This document shows positions 18,045-26,669 of a stretch of DNA of 63,678 nucleotides, piece by piece. The translations under genes and the position numbers were made by a program. This DNA is from Acidimicrobiales bacterium (GTDB lineage Bacteria; Actinomycetota; Acidimicrobiia; Acidimicrobiales; CADCSY01): contig JAUJNB010000015.1 in the NCBI GenBank assembly GCA_030446545.1, positions 1 through 63,678 of the forward strand, given 5' to 3'. The notes below the pieces were generated by a model. The model was not told where the DNA came from. It did not search any database and saw only the letters and a program-made list of their open reading frames with translations. Positions within the stretch are counted from its first letter, which is position 1. Every line of letters begins with the position of its first letter.

Positions 18045-18820
18045 CCGGTGCCCTCGAGACGCACCTGCGGGCGCGTCGGGCCGAGGGGGCCAAGTTGCTG
18101 GTGCCCTACGTCACCGGTGGGTTGAGCGACGACTGGACCGAGGTGGTGGCGGCGGTGGTGTCCGCCGGGGCCGACGCCGTCGAGGTGGGCATCCCCTTCT
18201 CCGACCCGGTGATGGACGGCCCCACCATCCAGGACGCCTCGGCCCGGGCCCTGGCCCGGGGGACCACGCCGGGCTCGATCCTGGCGCAGCTGTCCCGGTT
18301 CGACGCCGGGGTGCCCCTGGTGGCCATGACCTATTACAACCTGGCCTACCGCATGGGCGACCTGCGCTTCGCCCGTTCCCTGGCCGCCGCCGGCGTGGCC
18401 GGCGCCATCCTCCCCGACCTGCCCCTGGAGGAGTCCGGCCAGTGGGAGGCCGAAGCGGCCGTCGCCGGGGTCGAGACCGTCCTCCTGGCCGCGCCGGTGA
18501 CCCCCGACGACCGCTTGGCGGCCATCGCCGGGCGCTCACGGGGCTTCGTCTACGGCGTGAGCCGCATGGGCATCACCGGCGAACGGGCCAGCCTGTCCAC
18601 GTCGGCGGGGGTGATGGCCGCCCGCCTCAAGGCAGTCACCGACCTGCCCGTGCTCATCGGCTTCGGGATCTCGACCGCAGCCCAGGCCGTGGAGGTCTGC
18701 GCCGAGGCCGACGGGGTGGTGGTGGCCTCGGCGCTGCTGCGGGCCCTGCTCGACGGCGGCGGCCCCGAGGAAGCGGCCGAGTTCGTGGGCGGGTTCCGAG
18801 CCGCGCTCGACGCCGGATAG
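18041..18820 (+). CDS. trpA: Tryptophan synthase alpha chain
   Basis: 259 residues. Releases indole from indole-3-glycerol phosphate and channels it to TrpB. The catalytic glutamate and aspartate lie in [17 protein letters not shown]. Other landmarks are [36 protein letters not shown] and [11 protein letters not shown] 18041 overlaps the trpB stop (GTGA). It is the last gene of the trp block. Confidence 0.95.
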   Translation: MTGALETHLRARRAEGAKLLVPYVTGGLSDDWTEVVAAVVSAGADAVEVGIPFSDPVMDGPTIQDASARALARGTTPGSILAQLSRFDAGVPLVAMTYYNLAYRMGDLRFARSLAAAGVAGAILPDLPLEESGQWEAEAAVAGVETVLLAAPVTPDDRLAAIAGRSRGFVYGVSRMGITGERASLSTSAGVMAARLKAVTDLPVLIGFGISTAAQAVEVCAEADGVVVASALLRALLDGGGPEEAAEFVGGFRAALDAG

Positions 18821-18836
18821 TGCTCGGCCGGGCGGG

Positions 18837-18842
18837 TAGGAC
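18837..18842 (+). promoter_or_regulatory. -10 element of leaderless DUF5709 gene promoter
   Basis: TAGGAC ends 6 nt before ATG 18849. Confidence 0.4.
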
Positions 18843-18848
18843 AGCCCT

Positions 18849-19277
18849 ATGTCTGACGACGGCAACCTCTCCGAGCTCCTCGACGACGACAAGCTCCCCG
18901 CCGAGTACCCGCCCGACGAGCCGCTGGGCGTCGACGAGGCGGAACTGACGGCGAGAGGCGAACAGACGGACGAGCCCCTGGCCGAGCGGATCCTGCGGGA
19001 GGAGCCCGAGGTGCCCCTCGGGGTCGGGCCCGACCAGTACGAGGTCGGTCCCTTGGTGGCGCCGGGGGGCGACGAGGGACTCGACCTGACCGCCGAGTCG
19101 GTCGCCTCCGAGGCCGGCGGTGCAGATCCCGGAGCGCTTGACGTGGACGACATCGTCGGGGGCGATCCCACCACCAGGGACGTGGCCACCGAGCGGGTCG
19201 AGCCCCGCAGCGCCGAGGAGGAGGCCATGCACCTCACCGAAGACCCTCCCATGGGCGACGGTGACGGCTACCTCTGA
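18849..19277 (+). CDS. Acidic DUF5709-like protein
   Basis: 142 residues, strongly acidic, with no membrane segment and few aromatic residues, probably largely disordered. The pattern EPLAERILREEPEVP and the C-terminal RSAEEEAMHLTEDPP resemble DUF5709, an actinobacterial family of unknown function. It stands alone with its own -10 box. The family assignment is from memory of its motifs. Confidence 0.6.
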   Translation: MSDDGNLSELLDDDKLPAEYPPDEPLGVDEAELTARGEQTDEPLAERILREEPEVPLGVGPDQYEVGPLVAPGGDEGLDLTAESVASEAGGADPGALDVDDIVGGDPTTRDVATERVEPRSAEEEAMHLTEDPPMGDGDGYL

Positions 19278-19333
19278 GGTCGGGTCCCTAAAAAGACAGA
19301 ACGCGGACCTAGGCCAGCGGGACCGGCGAAGGT

Positions 19334-19393
19334 GAACCTACGGACAATGAGCGGGGATGCAGGTGCAGAACCTCGGCGGGTGAGAGACAATGA
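19334..19393 (+). promoter_or_regulatory. Duplicated GAACCT / GACAATGA motif upstream of the lipoprotein gene
   Basis: GAACCT is followed by GACAATGA twice (19334-19350 and 19368-19393) in the 119-bp gap between the DUF5709 gene and the lipoprotein. The second GACAAT could act as a -10 for the ATG at 19397. Whether this is a promoter duplication or an operator is unknown. Confidence 0.25.
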
Positions 19394-19396
19394 AGC

Positions 19397-20074
19397 ATGG
19401 CCCCGGCGTGTCCCCGCACCGCCCGGCGGGGCCGTCGATGGGGCGGGCTGGCCCTGGCCGCGGTCACGGTGCTCGGTGCCTGTGGCGGCTCCGGTTTCCA
19501 GTACGTCAAGAACGACGACTTCAACGCCTACTTCAAGGTCGACGCCGACTGGACGCTGTTCGACGAGAACGAATTCTTCGCCAGCCCCGCCTTGGACCTC
19601 GAACCGCTCGAGCGCCAGCGACGCCTGGCCACGACGTGGATCCGGGGCTTCGACGCCAGTGCCGAGCCGGCGTTGGTCAACCTGTTCACCAACGGCACAC
19701 CGGAGCCCCACGGGGTGGCCCGCATCCAGCGTCTGACCGAGGCCGAACGGGAGTCACTCGACCTGTCCGCCATGCGGGCCGCCCACCTCGGCTTCGACCC
19801 GGTCGAGGTCAAGCGGGACGAGCCCCAGGGGCCGGTGGAGGTCCTCTCCGAGGCCGACGTCAGTCTCGACGGAGGCCAGCACGGCGTGCGCATGGAGGTC
19901 GCTTTCGACACCGCGGGCGGTGACGTCGCCGTCATCGACCAGACCACCCTGGTCGACAGCGGCCGGGGCCTGCTGTACCTGTTCGTGGTGGGTTGTTCGA
20001 GCCGTTGCTACGCCGAGAACCAAGAGATGATCAAGGAGATCGCCGACTCGTGGACCATCGAGGAGACCCCATGA
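19397..20074 (+). CDS. Putative lipoprotein encoded upstream of the FtsH-like protease
   Basis: 225 residues. An arginine-rich N-terminus and hydrophobic stretch end in the lipobox VLGAC with cysteine 29. The rest is a soluble extracytoplasmic domain with aromatic residues early (FQYVKNDDFNAYFKVDADW), loosely reminiscent of PsbP-like or stress lipoproteins. CSSRC near the C-terminus could form a disulfide. Its stop overlaps the FtsH-like start by 4 nt (ATGA), so the two are co-translated. It may be a partner or substrate adaptor for the protease (inference). Confidence 0.7.
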   Translation: MAPACPRTARRGRRWGGLALAAVTVLGACGGSGFQYVKNDDFNAYFKVDADWTLFDENEFFASPALDLEPLERQRRLATTWIRGFDASAEPALVNLFTNGTPEPHGVARIQRLTEAERESLDLSAMRAAHLGFDPVEVKRDEPQGPVEVLSEADVSLDGGQHGVRMEVAFDTAGGDVAVIDQTTLVDSGRGLLYLFVVGCSSRCYAENQEMIKEIADSWTIEETP

Positions 20075-22551
20075 CCGACGACGGCACCCATCCACTGCCC
20101 ATGCTGCCCGGCCCCGACGAGGCCGAGGGCCAACCCGGCGCCTTGGCCTGGCCCGACCACGACCGGGGCCCGGTCCCCCCGCCCGAACACCAGGCCGCCG
20201 ACCGCGACGAGCGCCCCACGCGCAAGCCCATGGCCCTGTGGGACCGCTCCAAGTTCCTCCTGCTGATCGGCCTCCTCTTCGCCTTTTTCGTGTGGTCGGC
20301 CATGGCCGGAAACCCGCTGGTGCCCCTCCAGGACGCGCTCAACCTGACCCTGGAGGCCAAGTGGTGGCTGTTGGCGCTGGCCGGCGTCGAGCTGCTGCGC
20401 CAGACCCACTACCTGATCTCCGAACGCTCCGCCGCCTACCACCGGTCCTGGACGGGCCTGTTCCGTCGCTTCGACCTGCGGGCGGCCCGGATGAACGACT
20501 GGAACCGCTTCCGGGTGGCCCGGGTGGTCAAGCTCCTCGTCTTCCTCGGCCTGCTCAGCGTGGTCCTCGGTGCGCTGTTCGATGTGGACCCGGCCACCGC
20601 CCTGTTCGAGTTGCCGGCCCGGGCCTTCGCCGTGCTGCCCCTCATCCTGCAGCTCGCATTCGGCTTCTTCTTCGTGATGTTCCAGTTCATCGGCCTGTTC
20701 TGGTTCCTGTCCAAGGGCGGCATCGACACCTACTTCCCCGACGACATCAAGACCCGCTTCAGCGACGTGTGGGGCCAGGACCCGGTGGTCGAGCGGGTCA
20801 AGGAGAACATGCTGTTCCTCGAGGCCCCCGAGCGCATCGAGGAGCGGGGTGGTTACGTCCCCGGCGGCATCTTGTTGTGGGGCCCGCCCGGCACGGGCAA
20901 GACCCTCATGGCCGAAGCCGTGGCCGGCGAGACGGGCAAGCCCTTCGTTTTCGTCGATCCGGGTGCCTTCATCAACATGTTCATGGGCGTGGGCATCCTC
21001 AAGGTGAAGAGCCTCTTCCGCAAGCTGCGCAAGCTGGCTGTTCGCTACGGCGGGGTCATCGTGTTCTTCGACGAGGCCGACTCGCTGGGCAACCGGGGAT
21101 CGCTGGCCGGCGCCCCCGGCGGCCAGGCCGGCGCCAGTGCCTGGTCGGGGGTCGCCGACGGCAGGGAGCACCTCCGGTGGCTCTCACCGTCGGTGCGAAG
21201 CGAGGTCCTGGGCCGCGGGATCGCCCCCTCCGCCGGCCCCGAGGCCCCGGTGCAAGTTCGGGACCGGATGATGATGGGCATGGGCGGTGGCGGGAGCGGC
21301 ACCCTGCAGGCCCTGCTCACCGAGCTGTCGGGCCTGAAGAAGCCCCGAGGCTTCCTCAACCGGGTCGTGCGCCGCTGGTTGGGCTTCACCCCCAAGCCGC
21401 CGCCCAAGTACCGGATCCTGGTCATGATGGCCACCAACATGCCCGAGGCCCTCGACGAGGCCATGCTGCGGCCCGGGCGCATCGACCGGATCTACAAGGT
21501 CGGCTATCCGTCCAAGATCGGCCGCATGCGGACCTACCGGGGCTACCTCGACAAGGTCAGCCACGAGCTCACCGACGACCAGATCGAGAAGCTGGCCACC
21601 ATCACCCCCTATGCCACCGGCGCCTCCATCAAGGACCTGGTCAACGAGGCCCTCATCACCGCCATCCGCGACGGGCGGGAGGTCATCACCTGGCCCGACG
21701 TGCTGCGCTCCAAGCAGTTGAAGGAGCTGGGCCCGCCCGAGGACGTCGAGTACATCGAGCGGGAGCGTCACGCCGTGGCCGTGCACGAGGCCTGCCATGC
21801 CGTGGCCGCCTACCGGGTGCGCCACCACCTCACCATCGACCTGGCCACCATCGAGAAGGGCAGCACCTACCTGGGGATGGTCAGCTCCATCAAGCCCGAG
21901 GACCAGTTCACCCACTGGCGATCCGAGTACGAGGCCGACATCATGGTCGCCCTGGCCTCCCTCGCCGGGGAGCGCCTGTTCTTCGAGGGCGACAACTCCT
22001 CAGGGGTCTCGGGCGACCTGGAGAACGCCACCACCGTGGCCACCCTCATGGAGGGCTACTGGGGGATGGGCCACACGGTCGCCTCCCACGGCGTCACCCA
22101 CAGGATCGGCATCGGCGGCGGGGGAGGCAAGCCCGGCGGTCCCGAAGACCACGAGCGCGATCTGCTCAAGGGCTCGCTCGGCGAACGCATCGAAGAGAAC
22201 CTGACCGAGCTGCTCGACCGCACCGAGGCCTTGCTGGCCGACAACCAGGTCCCCGTGCTGGCCGTGGCCCATGCCCTGGAGACCTACAAGACGCTCTCGG
22301 GTGAGGACGTCATCGCTGTGCTCGAGGGCCGCCAGGGCCCGGTGGTCGACGGCCGGGTGTACCACACGGCCGAATTCGCCGAGCAGGCCCGGCGCTACCA
22401 CGAGGTGGCCAGCGCCGCTCACCGGGGTCACAGCGCGGTCGACACCCCCCTGCCGGTGTTCCACAGCGGGCCGCTCCCGGCGGGGCGCCGGATCCTGGTG
22501 GAGGCCGACCGCACCAACGCCGAGCGGACGGCCGACCCGTCCGACGCCTGA
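20071..22551 (+). CDS. FtsH-like membrane AAA+ zinc metalloprotease, divergent
   Basis: 826 residues against 610-680 for ordinary FtsH. Residues 1-55 are hydrophilic. Four hydrophobic segments follow (about 61-80, 97-116, 152-171, 184-213). The AAA+ module has Walker A GPPGTGKT (271-278), Walker B VIVFFDEADS (329-338), a roughly 70-residue Gly-rich insertion (340-410) and the arginine-finger region AMLRPGRIDR. The protease domain has HEACH (572-576, the HExxH zinc site) and a third-ligand region SGVSGDLENATTVA. It is a paralogue of canonical FtsH, which would be elsewhere. It is coupled to the lipoprotein. Confidence 0.85.
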   Translation: MTDDGTHPLPMLPGPDEAEGQPGALAWPDHDRGPVPPPEHQAADRDERPTRKPMALWDRSKFLLLIGLLFAFFVWSAMAGNPLVPLQDALNLTLEAKWWLLALAGVELLRQTHYLISERSAAYHRSWTGLFRRFDLRAARMNDWNRFRVARVVKLLVFLGLLSVVLGALFDVDPATALFELPARAFAVLPLILQLAFGFFFVMFQFIGLFWFLSKGGIDTYFPDDIKTRFSDVWGQDPVVERVKENMLFLEAPERIEERGGYVPGGILLWGPPGTGKTLMAEAVAGETGKPFVFVDPGAFINMFMGVGILKVKSLFRKLRKLAVRYGGVIVFFDEADSLGNRGSLAGAPGGQAGASAWSGVADGREHLRWLSPSVRSEVLGRGIAPSAGPEAPVQVRDRMMMGMGGGGSGTLQALLTELSGLKKPRGFLNRVVRRWLGFTPKPPPKYRILVMMATNMPEALDEAMLRPGRIDRIYKVGYPSKIGRMRTYRGYLDKVSHELTDDQIEKLATITPYATGASIKDLVNEALITAIRDGREVITWPDVLRSKQLKELGPPEDVEYIERERHAVAVHEACHAVAAYRVRHHLTIDLATIEKGSTYLGMVSSIKPEDQFTHWRSEYEADIMVALASLAGERLFFEGDNSSGVSGDLENATTVATLMEGYWGMGHTVASHGVTHRIGIGGGGGKPGGPEDHERDLLKGSLGERIEENLTELLDRTEALLADNQVPVLAVAHALETYKTLSGEDVIAVLEGRQGPVVDGRVYHTAEFAEQARRYHEVASAAHRGHSAVDTPLPVFHSGPLPAGRRILVEADRTNAERTADPSDA

Positions 22552-22580
22552 CGACCGGTCCGCGCCCGCGGCCCGGTCGT
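22551..22580 (+). terminator. Inverted repeat at the end of the FtsH-like gene
   Basis: ACGACCGG (22551-22558) pairs with CCGGTCGT (22573-22580). There is no T-run, so it may be a weak terminator or a processing hairpin. Confidence 0.35.
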
Positions 22581-22584
22581 GTCC

Positions 22585-22590
22585 TAGCCT
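22585..22590 (+). promoter_or_regulatory. Candidate -10 of the HU gene
   Basis: TAGCCT lies about 80 nt before the HU start, unlike the leaderless genes around it. It would give a leader carrying a hairpin and a Shine-Dalgarno sequence. Confidence 0.35.
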
Positions 22591-22634
22591 GGCCGGGGCG
22601 GGCCGGTCGGCTCGCGTGCATCGTTGCCCATCAA

Positions 22635-22653
22635 CCGGGTCCCTGCGACCCGG
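22635..22653 (+). promoter_or_regulatory. Hairpin in the HU leader
   Basis: CCGGGTC-CCTGC-GACCCGG is a perfect 7-bp stem ending 10 nt before the GGAGG (22663-22667) of the HU gene. It could affect ribosome access. Confidence 0.35.
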
Positions 22654-22673
22654 CCCTGTCCCGGAGGCCTCAC

Positions 22674-22967
22674 ATGAACAGAACCGAACTCATCGACGCC
22701 GTCAGCGACCGGTCGGGTGTCGCCTCGCGCGACGTCGACGCCGCACTGAAGGGTCTTTTCGAGGTCGTGGCCGGCGTGGTGGCCAAGGGCGACGAGAAGA
22801 TCACCCTCCCCGGCTTCATCTCCTTCGAGCAGGTCGACCGGTCGGCCCGCACCGGCCGCAACCCCCAGACGGGCGAGAGCATCGACGTCCCCGCCTCCAA
22901 GGCGGTCAAGATCTCGGCCGGCTCCAAGCTCAAGGCCATCGCCGCCGGCAAGGAGCAGGCTCCGTAG
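22674..22967 (+). CDS. HU-family DNA-binding protein
   Basis: 97 residues, the histone-like nucleoid protein fold: MNRTELIDAVSDRSGV, GFISFEQVDRSARTGRNPQT and GESIDVPASKAVKISAGSKL. There is no Lys/Ala-rich tail as in mycobacterial HupB, so it is the short bacterial form. GGAGG lies 6 nt upstream, one of the few strong ribosome sites here. It sits alone between hairpins. Confidence 0.95.
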   Translation: MNRTELIDAVSDRSGVASRDVDAALKGLFEVVAGVVAKGDEKITLPGFISFEQVDRSARTGRNPQTGESIDVPASKAVKISAGSKLKAIAAGKEQAP

Positions 22968-22983
22968 CCCGATCGGCGTTCCT

Positions 22984-23009
22984 GGCCGACCCCGGGACCG
23001 AGGTCGGCC
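22984..23009 (+). terminator. Hairpin after the HU gene
   Basis: GGCCGAC (22984-22990) pairs with GTCGGCC (23003-23009) 17 nt after the HU stop. There is no U-tract. Confidence 0.4.
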
Positions 23010-23072
23010 GGCCGGGAACCGCAGCCTTCGCCGGTGTCGTCCAAGGTGAGACGGACGAGCGGAGGAGTGGCC

Positions 23073-24074
23073 ATGGCGTCGATCGGGATCGATCAGGGCA
23101 GAAGTTCGGATCGCACGCGGCGACGCCCGACCAGGCGGTTGCTGGCGGTCGGCCTGGCCACCCTGGTCCTGGCCGGGGCGGCCGTGGCCGCGAGCGACGG
23201 TGGGTCGTCCTCCCGCAGCGGGGGCCCCCCGATCCCAGGCTCGGGGGGGGCAGTGGGCCGCACCGCGGGCGGCGACGACGGCCGCGGTGCGGCCGAGGTG
23301 CCGTCGGGCTCGGACCAGGCCGACGGTCGGGTGGCCGACGTCCCCGCCCGCGTGGCCCAGTCGCCGGACGTGGGAGCGGCCCCCGCCGAGGTCGGCGGGG
23401 GCGAGCCGCGCATCGTCAAGCGCGCCGAGCTGGCCATCGAAGTGGACGGCTCGGTGACCGAGGCCTTCGATCGGGTCATCGACGTGGCCCGCAGCCAGGG
23501 AGGCTTCGTGGTCAGCTCCTCGACGTCGAGCGCGGAGCAAGGGCCGGGACGCGCCGACCTCACCCTACGGGTCCCGGCCGAGCACTTCGACGCCACCCGG
23601 GCGGCCCTGGCCGGGGTAGGGGACTTGCGCTCCGTGCGGGTGGAGGGGGACGACGTCACCGCTCAACTCGTCGATCTCGAAGCCCGGCTGCGGGCACTGC
23701 GGGCCGAGGAGGACGCCCTCAACGGCCTGCTGGGAGAGGCCGGCAACGTGGGCGAGGTGCTGGCCGTGCGCCAGCAGGTGTCTGCCACCCGCCTGGAGAT
23801 CGAGCAGCTGGCCGCCCAACAGGCCTCGCTCGACGACCGGGCCACCTACTCGACCCTGCAGGTCACCCTCTCCCAGCCGGGGGCCGGGGTGTTCCCGCCC
23901 GGGCCCGAATCGGTCACCGGCCTGGCCCGCAGCTGGGAACGGGCCCTTGCCGGAGCGGTGGCCGTGGTCGGGGGCATGGTGGTGGTGGTGGGCTACGCCG
24001 GACCGTTCCTGGTCCTCGGTCTGCTCGTCTGGGCGGGCCAACGGGTGGCTCGCCCGCGGCGTCGCCCGGCGTGA
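23073..24074 (+). CDS. DUF4349 domain-containing membrane protein
   Basis: 333 residues. An N-terminal hydrophobic segment (about residues 23-42) is followed by a Gly/Ser linker, the DUF4349 domain (RIVKRAELAIEVDGSVTEAF to VTLSQPG) with a central coiled coil (RLRALRAEEDALNGLL, RLEIEQLAAQQ), and a C-terminal transmembrane segment (about 290-325) with a basic end. Such proteins are secreted or membrane-bound and of unknown role. ATG 23073 is preferred because GGAGGA ends 6 nt upstream; an in-frame GTG lies at 23034. Confidence 0.8.
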   Translation: MASIGIDQGRSSDRTRRRPTRRLLAVGLATLVLAGAAVAASDGGSSSRSGGPPIPGSGGAVGRTAGGDDGRGAAEVPSGSDQADGRVADVPARVAQSPDVGAAPAEVGGGEPRIVKRAELAIEVDGSVTEAFDRVIDVARSQGGFVVSSSTSSAEQGPGRADLTLRVPAEHFDATRAALAGVGDLRSVRVEGDDVTAQLVDLEARLRALRAEEDALNGLLGEAGNVGEVLAVRQQVSATRLEIEQLAAQQASLDDRATYSTLQVTLSQPGAGVFPPGPESVTGLARSWERALAGAVAVVGGMVVVVGYAGPFLVLGLLVWAGQRVARPRRRPA

Positions 24075-24117
24075 GGCGGGCCGGCACGGGCGAGCGGCAC
24101 CACCGGAGTCGGGGGAC

Positions 24118-24123
24118 TACCGT
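24118..24123 (+). promoter_or_regulatory. -10 element of leaderless bcp promoter
   Basis: TACCGT ends 6 nt before ATG 24130. Confidence 0.5.
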
Positions 24124-24129
24124 CGCAGG

Positions 24130-24630
24130 ATGCTCAGCCCCGGAGATCGTGCCCCGGCGTTCACCCTCGTCGACCAGCACGGCCACAAGATGGCCCTGAC
24201 CAGCTTGAAGGGTCGGGCCACCTTCGTCTACTTCTACCCCAAGGCCGACACCGCCGGGTGCACCGCCCAGGCGTGCGGGCTCCGAGACGCCCGGCCCGAC
24301 CTGGGAGACACCGTCGTCCTCGGCATCAGTCCCGACCCTCCGGCCAAGCAGGCCGCCTTCGACGAGAAGTTCGGGCTCGGCTTCCCGTTGCTGTCGGACC
24401 CCGAGCACGTGGTGGCCGACAAGTACGGGGCGTGGGGGGAAAAGAGCATGTACGGGCGCACCTACCAGGGTGTGATCCGCTGCGCCTTCCTCATCGACGA
24501 GAAGGGCAGGATCGCCCAGGTGTGGGAGAAGATCTCACCCAAGGACACGCCGAAGAAGCTGCTCCAGGCGCTACGTCCTCCGCTCCGGTCGGCTTCGCCG
24601 GCCGGTCCCTCGAGCCCGGGGGCGCGGTGA
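24130..24630 (+). CDS. bcp: Thioredoxin-dependent peroxiredoxin, Bcp/PrxQ type
   Basis: 166 residues. Reduces hydroperoxides in the cytoplasm. The peroxidatic cysteine is in YPKADTAGCTAQACGLRD, with the second cysteine five residues on, as in PrxQ. PAFTLVDQHG, GISPDPPAKQAAFDEKF and FLIDEKGRI are conserved. A Ser/Pro-rich tail of about 15 residues extends the usual C-terminus. The following FabZ-like gene starts on the last base of its stop. Confidence 0.93.
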   Translation: MLSPGDRAPAFTLVDQHGHKMALTSLKGRATFVYFYPKADTAGCTAQACGLRDARPDLGDTVVLGISPDPPAKQAAFDEKFGLGFPLLSDPEHVVADKYGAWGEKSMYGRTYQGVIRCAFLIDEKGRIAQVWEKISPKDTPKKLLQALRPPLRSASPAGPSSPGAR

Positions 24631-25052
24631 TGGCCGACCCCACCGATTGGCTCCCGCACCGACCACCGTTCCTCCTGGTCGACGAAGTGCACGACGTGGA
24701 GCCCGGCCGTTCGGCGCGCGGCAGCTGGCGCCTCACCGGCGACGAGCCTTTCTTCGCCGGGCACTTCCCCGGCCGACCGACGCTGCCGGGCGTGCTCATG
24801 ATCGAATCCCTGGCCCAGGTGGGGGCCACCGCGGTGCTGGCCGACGAGCGCTTCGCCGGTCGTCTGGTGCTCTTCGGTGGCATCGACGCGTCCCGCTTCC
24901 GGCGCCAGGTGGAGCCGGGCGACACCCTCGACCTGGCCGTGGACCTCGGCCGGATGTCGTCGCGGGCGGGCAAGGGCCAGGGTCGGGCCACCGTGGCCGG
25001 CGAGGTGGCCTGCGAGGCCAGCCTGCTGTTCATCCTGGTGGCCGACTGCTAG
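24630..25052 (+). CDS. FabZ-like 3-hydroxyacyl-ACP dehydratase
   Basis: 140 residues with the hot-dog fold of FabZ: LPHRPPFLLVDEV at the N-terminus and the active-site helix HFPGRPTLPGVLMIESLAQ containing the catalytic His and Glu. It lacks a fused LpxC partner. The location beside the divergent fabDHG-acpP-fabF operon supports a role in fatty acid elongation, in a lineage where FAS-II rather than FAS-I seems to be used. GTG 24627 would give a 4-nt overlap with bcp; ATG 24630 is one codon later. Confidence 0.87.
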   Translation: MADPTDWLPHRPPFLLVDEVHDVEPGRSARGSWRLTGDEPFFAGHFPGRPTLPGVLMIESLAQVGATAVLADERFAGRLVLFGGIDASRFRRQVEPGDTLDLAVDLGRMSSRAGKGQGRATVAGEVACEASLLFILVADC

Positions 25053-25088
25053 GAGATCCCGCCCCTCGCTCGGCGCCGCGGCTCGGCC

Positions 25089-26258
25089 CTACGGGGGTGG
25101 GGCCAGGACCAGGCAGCCGTTGTGGCCGCCGAAGCCGAAGCTGTTGGACAGGGTGGGTCCCGGCTCCCAGGGACGGGGGGCGCCCATCACCGCGTCGATG
25201 GTCATGTCGGGGTCGAGGGCGCCCAGGCCGGCGGTGGGGGGGATCACCCGGCGGTCCATCGACAGGAGCACGGCGGTGGCTTCGAGGGCACCGGCGGCGC
25301 CCAGGGCGTGGCCGGTGACGCCCTTGGTGGAGGTGACCGGAGGGCCGGCGGAGCCGAAGACCTTGGCGATGGCACCGGCTTCGGCGGCGTCGTTGAGGGG
25401 GGTGGAGGTGCCGTGGCCGTTGATCTGGCGGATGTCGGACGTGACCACGTCGGCGTCGGCCAGGGCCAGCTCCATGCAGCGCACCGCGCCTCCGCCTCCG
25501 GGGTCGGGGGCGGTGATGTGGTGGGCGTCGGCCGTGCTGGCCGAGCCCAGGATCTCACCGTAGATGCGAGCACCGCGAGCCCGGGCGGCATCGAGGGCCT
25601 CGATCACCAGCACGGCGCCGCCCTCGGCGATCACGAAACCGTCACGGCCGACGTCAAAGGGGCGGGACAGCCCCGAGGCGGACAGGGCGGTCATGTTGGT
25701 GAAGCCGGCGATGCCGGCAGGGGTGAGGGCAGCTTCGGTGCCACCGGTGAGCGCAGCGTCGATCATGCCCGAGGCCACCAGCCGGGCGGCGTTGCCGATG
25801 GCGTGGGTGCCGGCCGCACAGGCGGTGACGGGCGTCTCGCAGGGCCCCCGCCATCCGAAGCGCATGGAGACGCTGGCGGCACCGGCGTTGGCCATCATCA
25901 TGGGCACGAGGAAGGGCGACACCCGGTCGGGCCCCTTGGTGTGGCAGATCACGATCTGCTTCTCCAAGGTCTCCAGACCGCCCACCCCGCTGCCGATGAT
26001 CACGCCGCAGCGATCGGGATCGGCGCCCACCGGCCCGGCATCGTCGAGGGCCATGGCTGCCGCTGCCACCGCGAACTGCGCGAAGCGGTCGGTGCGGCGG
26101 GCCTCCTTGGGCCCCAGCCATTGGCCCGGATCGAAGTCGGGAATGCGGCGCTCACCTCGGGGGGGCTCGGCCAGAAGCCCGTCCCAGAAAGCGTCGGGAC
26201 CCACCCCACAAGAGGCGACCACGCCGATGCCCGTGACCACCACCCGCCGGCCGTTCAT
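25089..26258 (-). CDS. fabF: Beta-ketoacyl-ACP synthase II
   Basis: 389 residues from ATG 26258. Condenses malonyl-ACP with acyl-ACP. The Cys-His-His triad is visible in TACAAGTHAIGNAARL, INGHGTSTPLND and KGVTGHALGAAGALEA. The protein ends LSNSFGFGGHNGCLVL as expected. Last gene of fabD-fabH-fabG-acpP-fabF. It starts 22 nt after the acpP stop. An upstream GTG at 26273 would add five residues. Confidence 0.95.
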   Translation of the reverse strand: MNGRRVVVTGIGVVASCGVGPDAFWDGLLAEPPRGERRIPDFDPGQWLGPKEARRTDRFAQFAVAAAAMALDDAGPVGADPDRCGVIIGSGVGGLETLEKQIVICHTKGPDRVSPFLVPMMMANAGAASVSMRFGWRGPCETPVTACAAGTHAIGNAARLVASGMIDAALTGGTEAALTPAGIAGFTNMTALSASGLSRPFDVGRDGFVIAEGGAVLVIEALDAARARGARIYGEILGSASTADAHHITAPDPGGGGAVRCMELALADADVVTSDIRQINGHGTSTPLNDAAEAGAIAKVFGSAGPPVTSTKGVTGHALGAAGALEATAVLLSMDRRVIPPTAGLGALDPDMTIDAVMGAPRPWEPGPTLSNSFGFGGHNGCLVLAPPP

Positions 26259-26280
26259 ACTCGCACCCGCCACAGATGGA

Positions 26281-26523
26281 TCACGGCGCCAGCTTCGCCT
26301 CGACCATCTGGTAGGCCTGGCCCACGGTCTCGATGCCTTCGAGGTCCTCTTCAGGGACCTCGATGTCGAAGGCCTCCTCGAGGGCCATCACCAGCTCCAC
26401 CAGGTCGAGGCTGTCGGCGTCGAGGTCCTGGCTGAAGTTGGCCTCCATGGTCACCTGGTCGGGCTTGACCTGCAGCACCTCCACGGCGCAGTCCCGGAAC
26501 TTGTCGAACGTGTCATCGGCCAT
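26281..26523 (-). CDS. acpP: Acyl carrier protein
   Basis: 80 residues. Acidic four-helix carrier with the phosphopantetheine serine in [24 protein letters not shown] lies about 6 nt upstream of the ATG. The 146-nt gap to fabG is the largest inside the fab operon and may hold a separate promoter, which would allow high ACP expression. Confidence 0.95.
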   Translation of the reverse strand: MADDTFDKFRDCAVEVLQVKPDQVTMEANFSQDLDADSLDLVELVMALEEAFDIEVPEEDLEGIETVGQAYQMVEAKLAP

Positions 26524-26669
26524 GTGGCTCTCCTGGTCAGTCGGCACCCTGGCCGAGATGGTGATGGTGGACATCATGTGAACCCGTCGGGCCCGATCGG
26601 TTCCGGATCTGGGCCTCGGACCGGGACAAGTCGAGTATCGCCGGTCAGCCCCCGGAAGGCACGAGGGAC

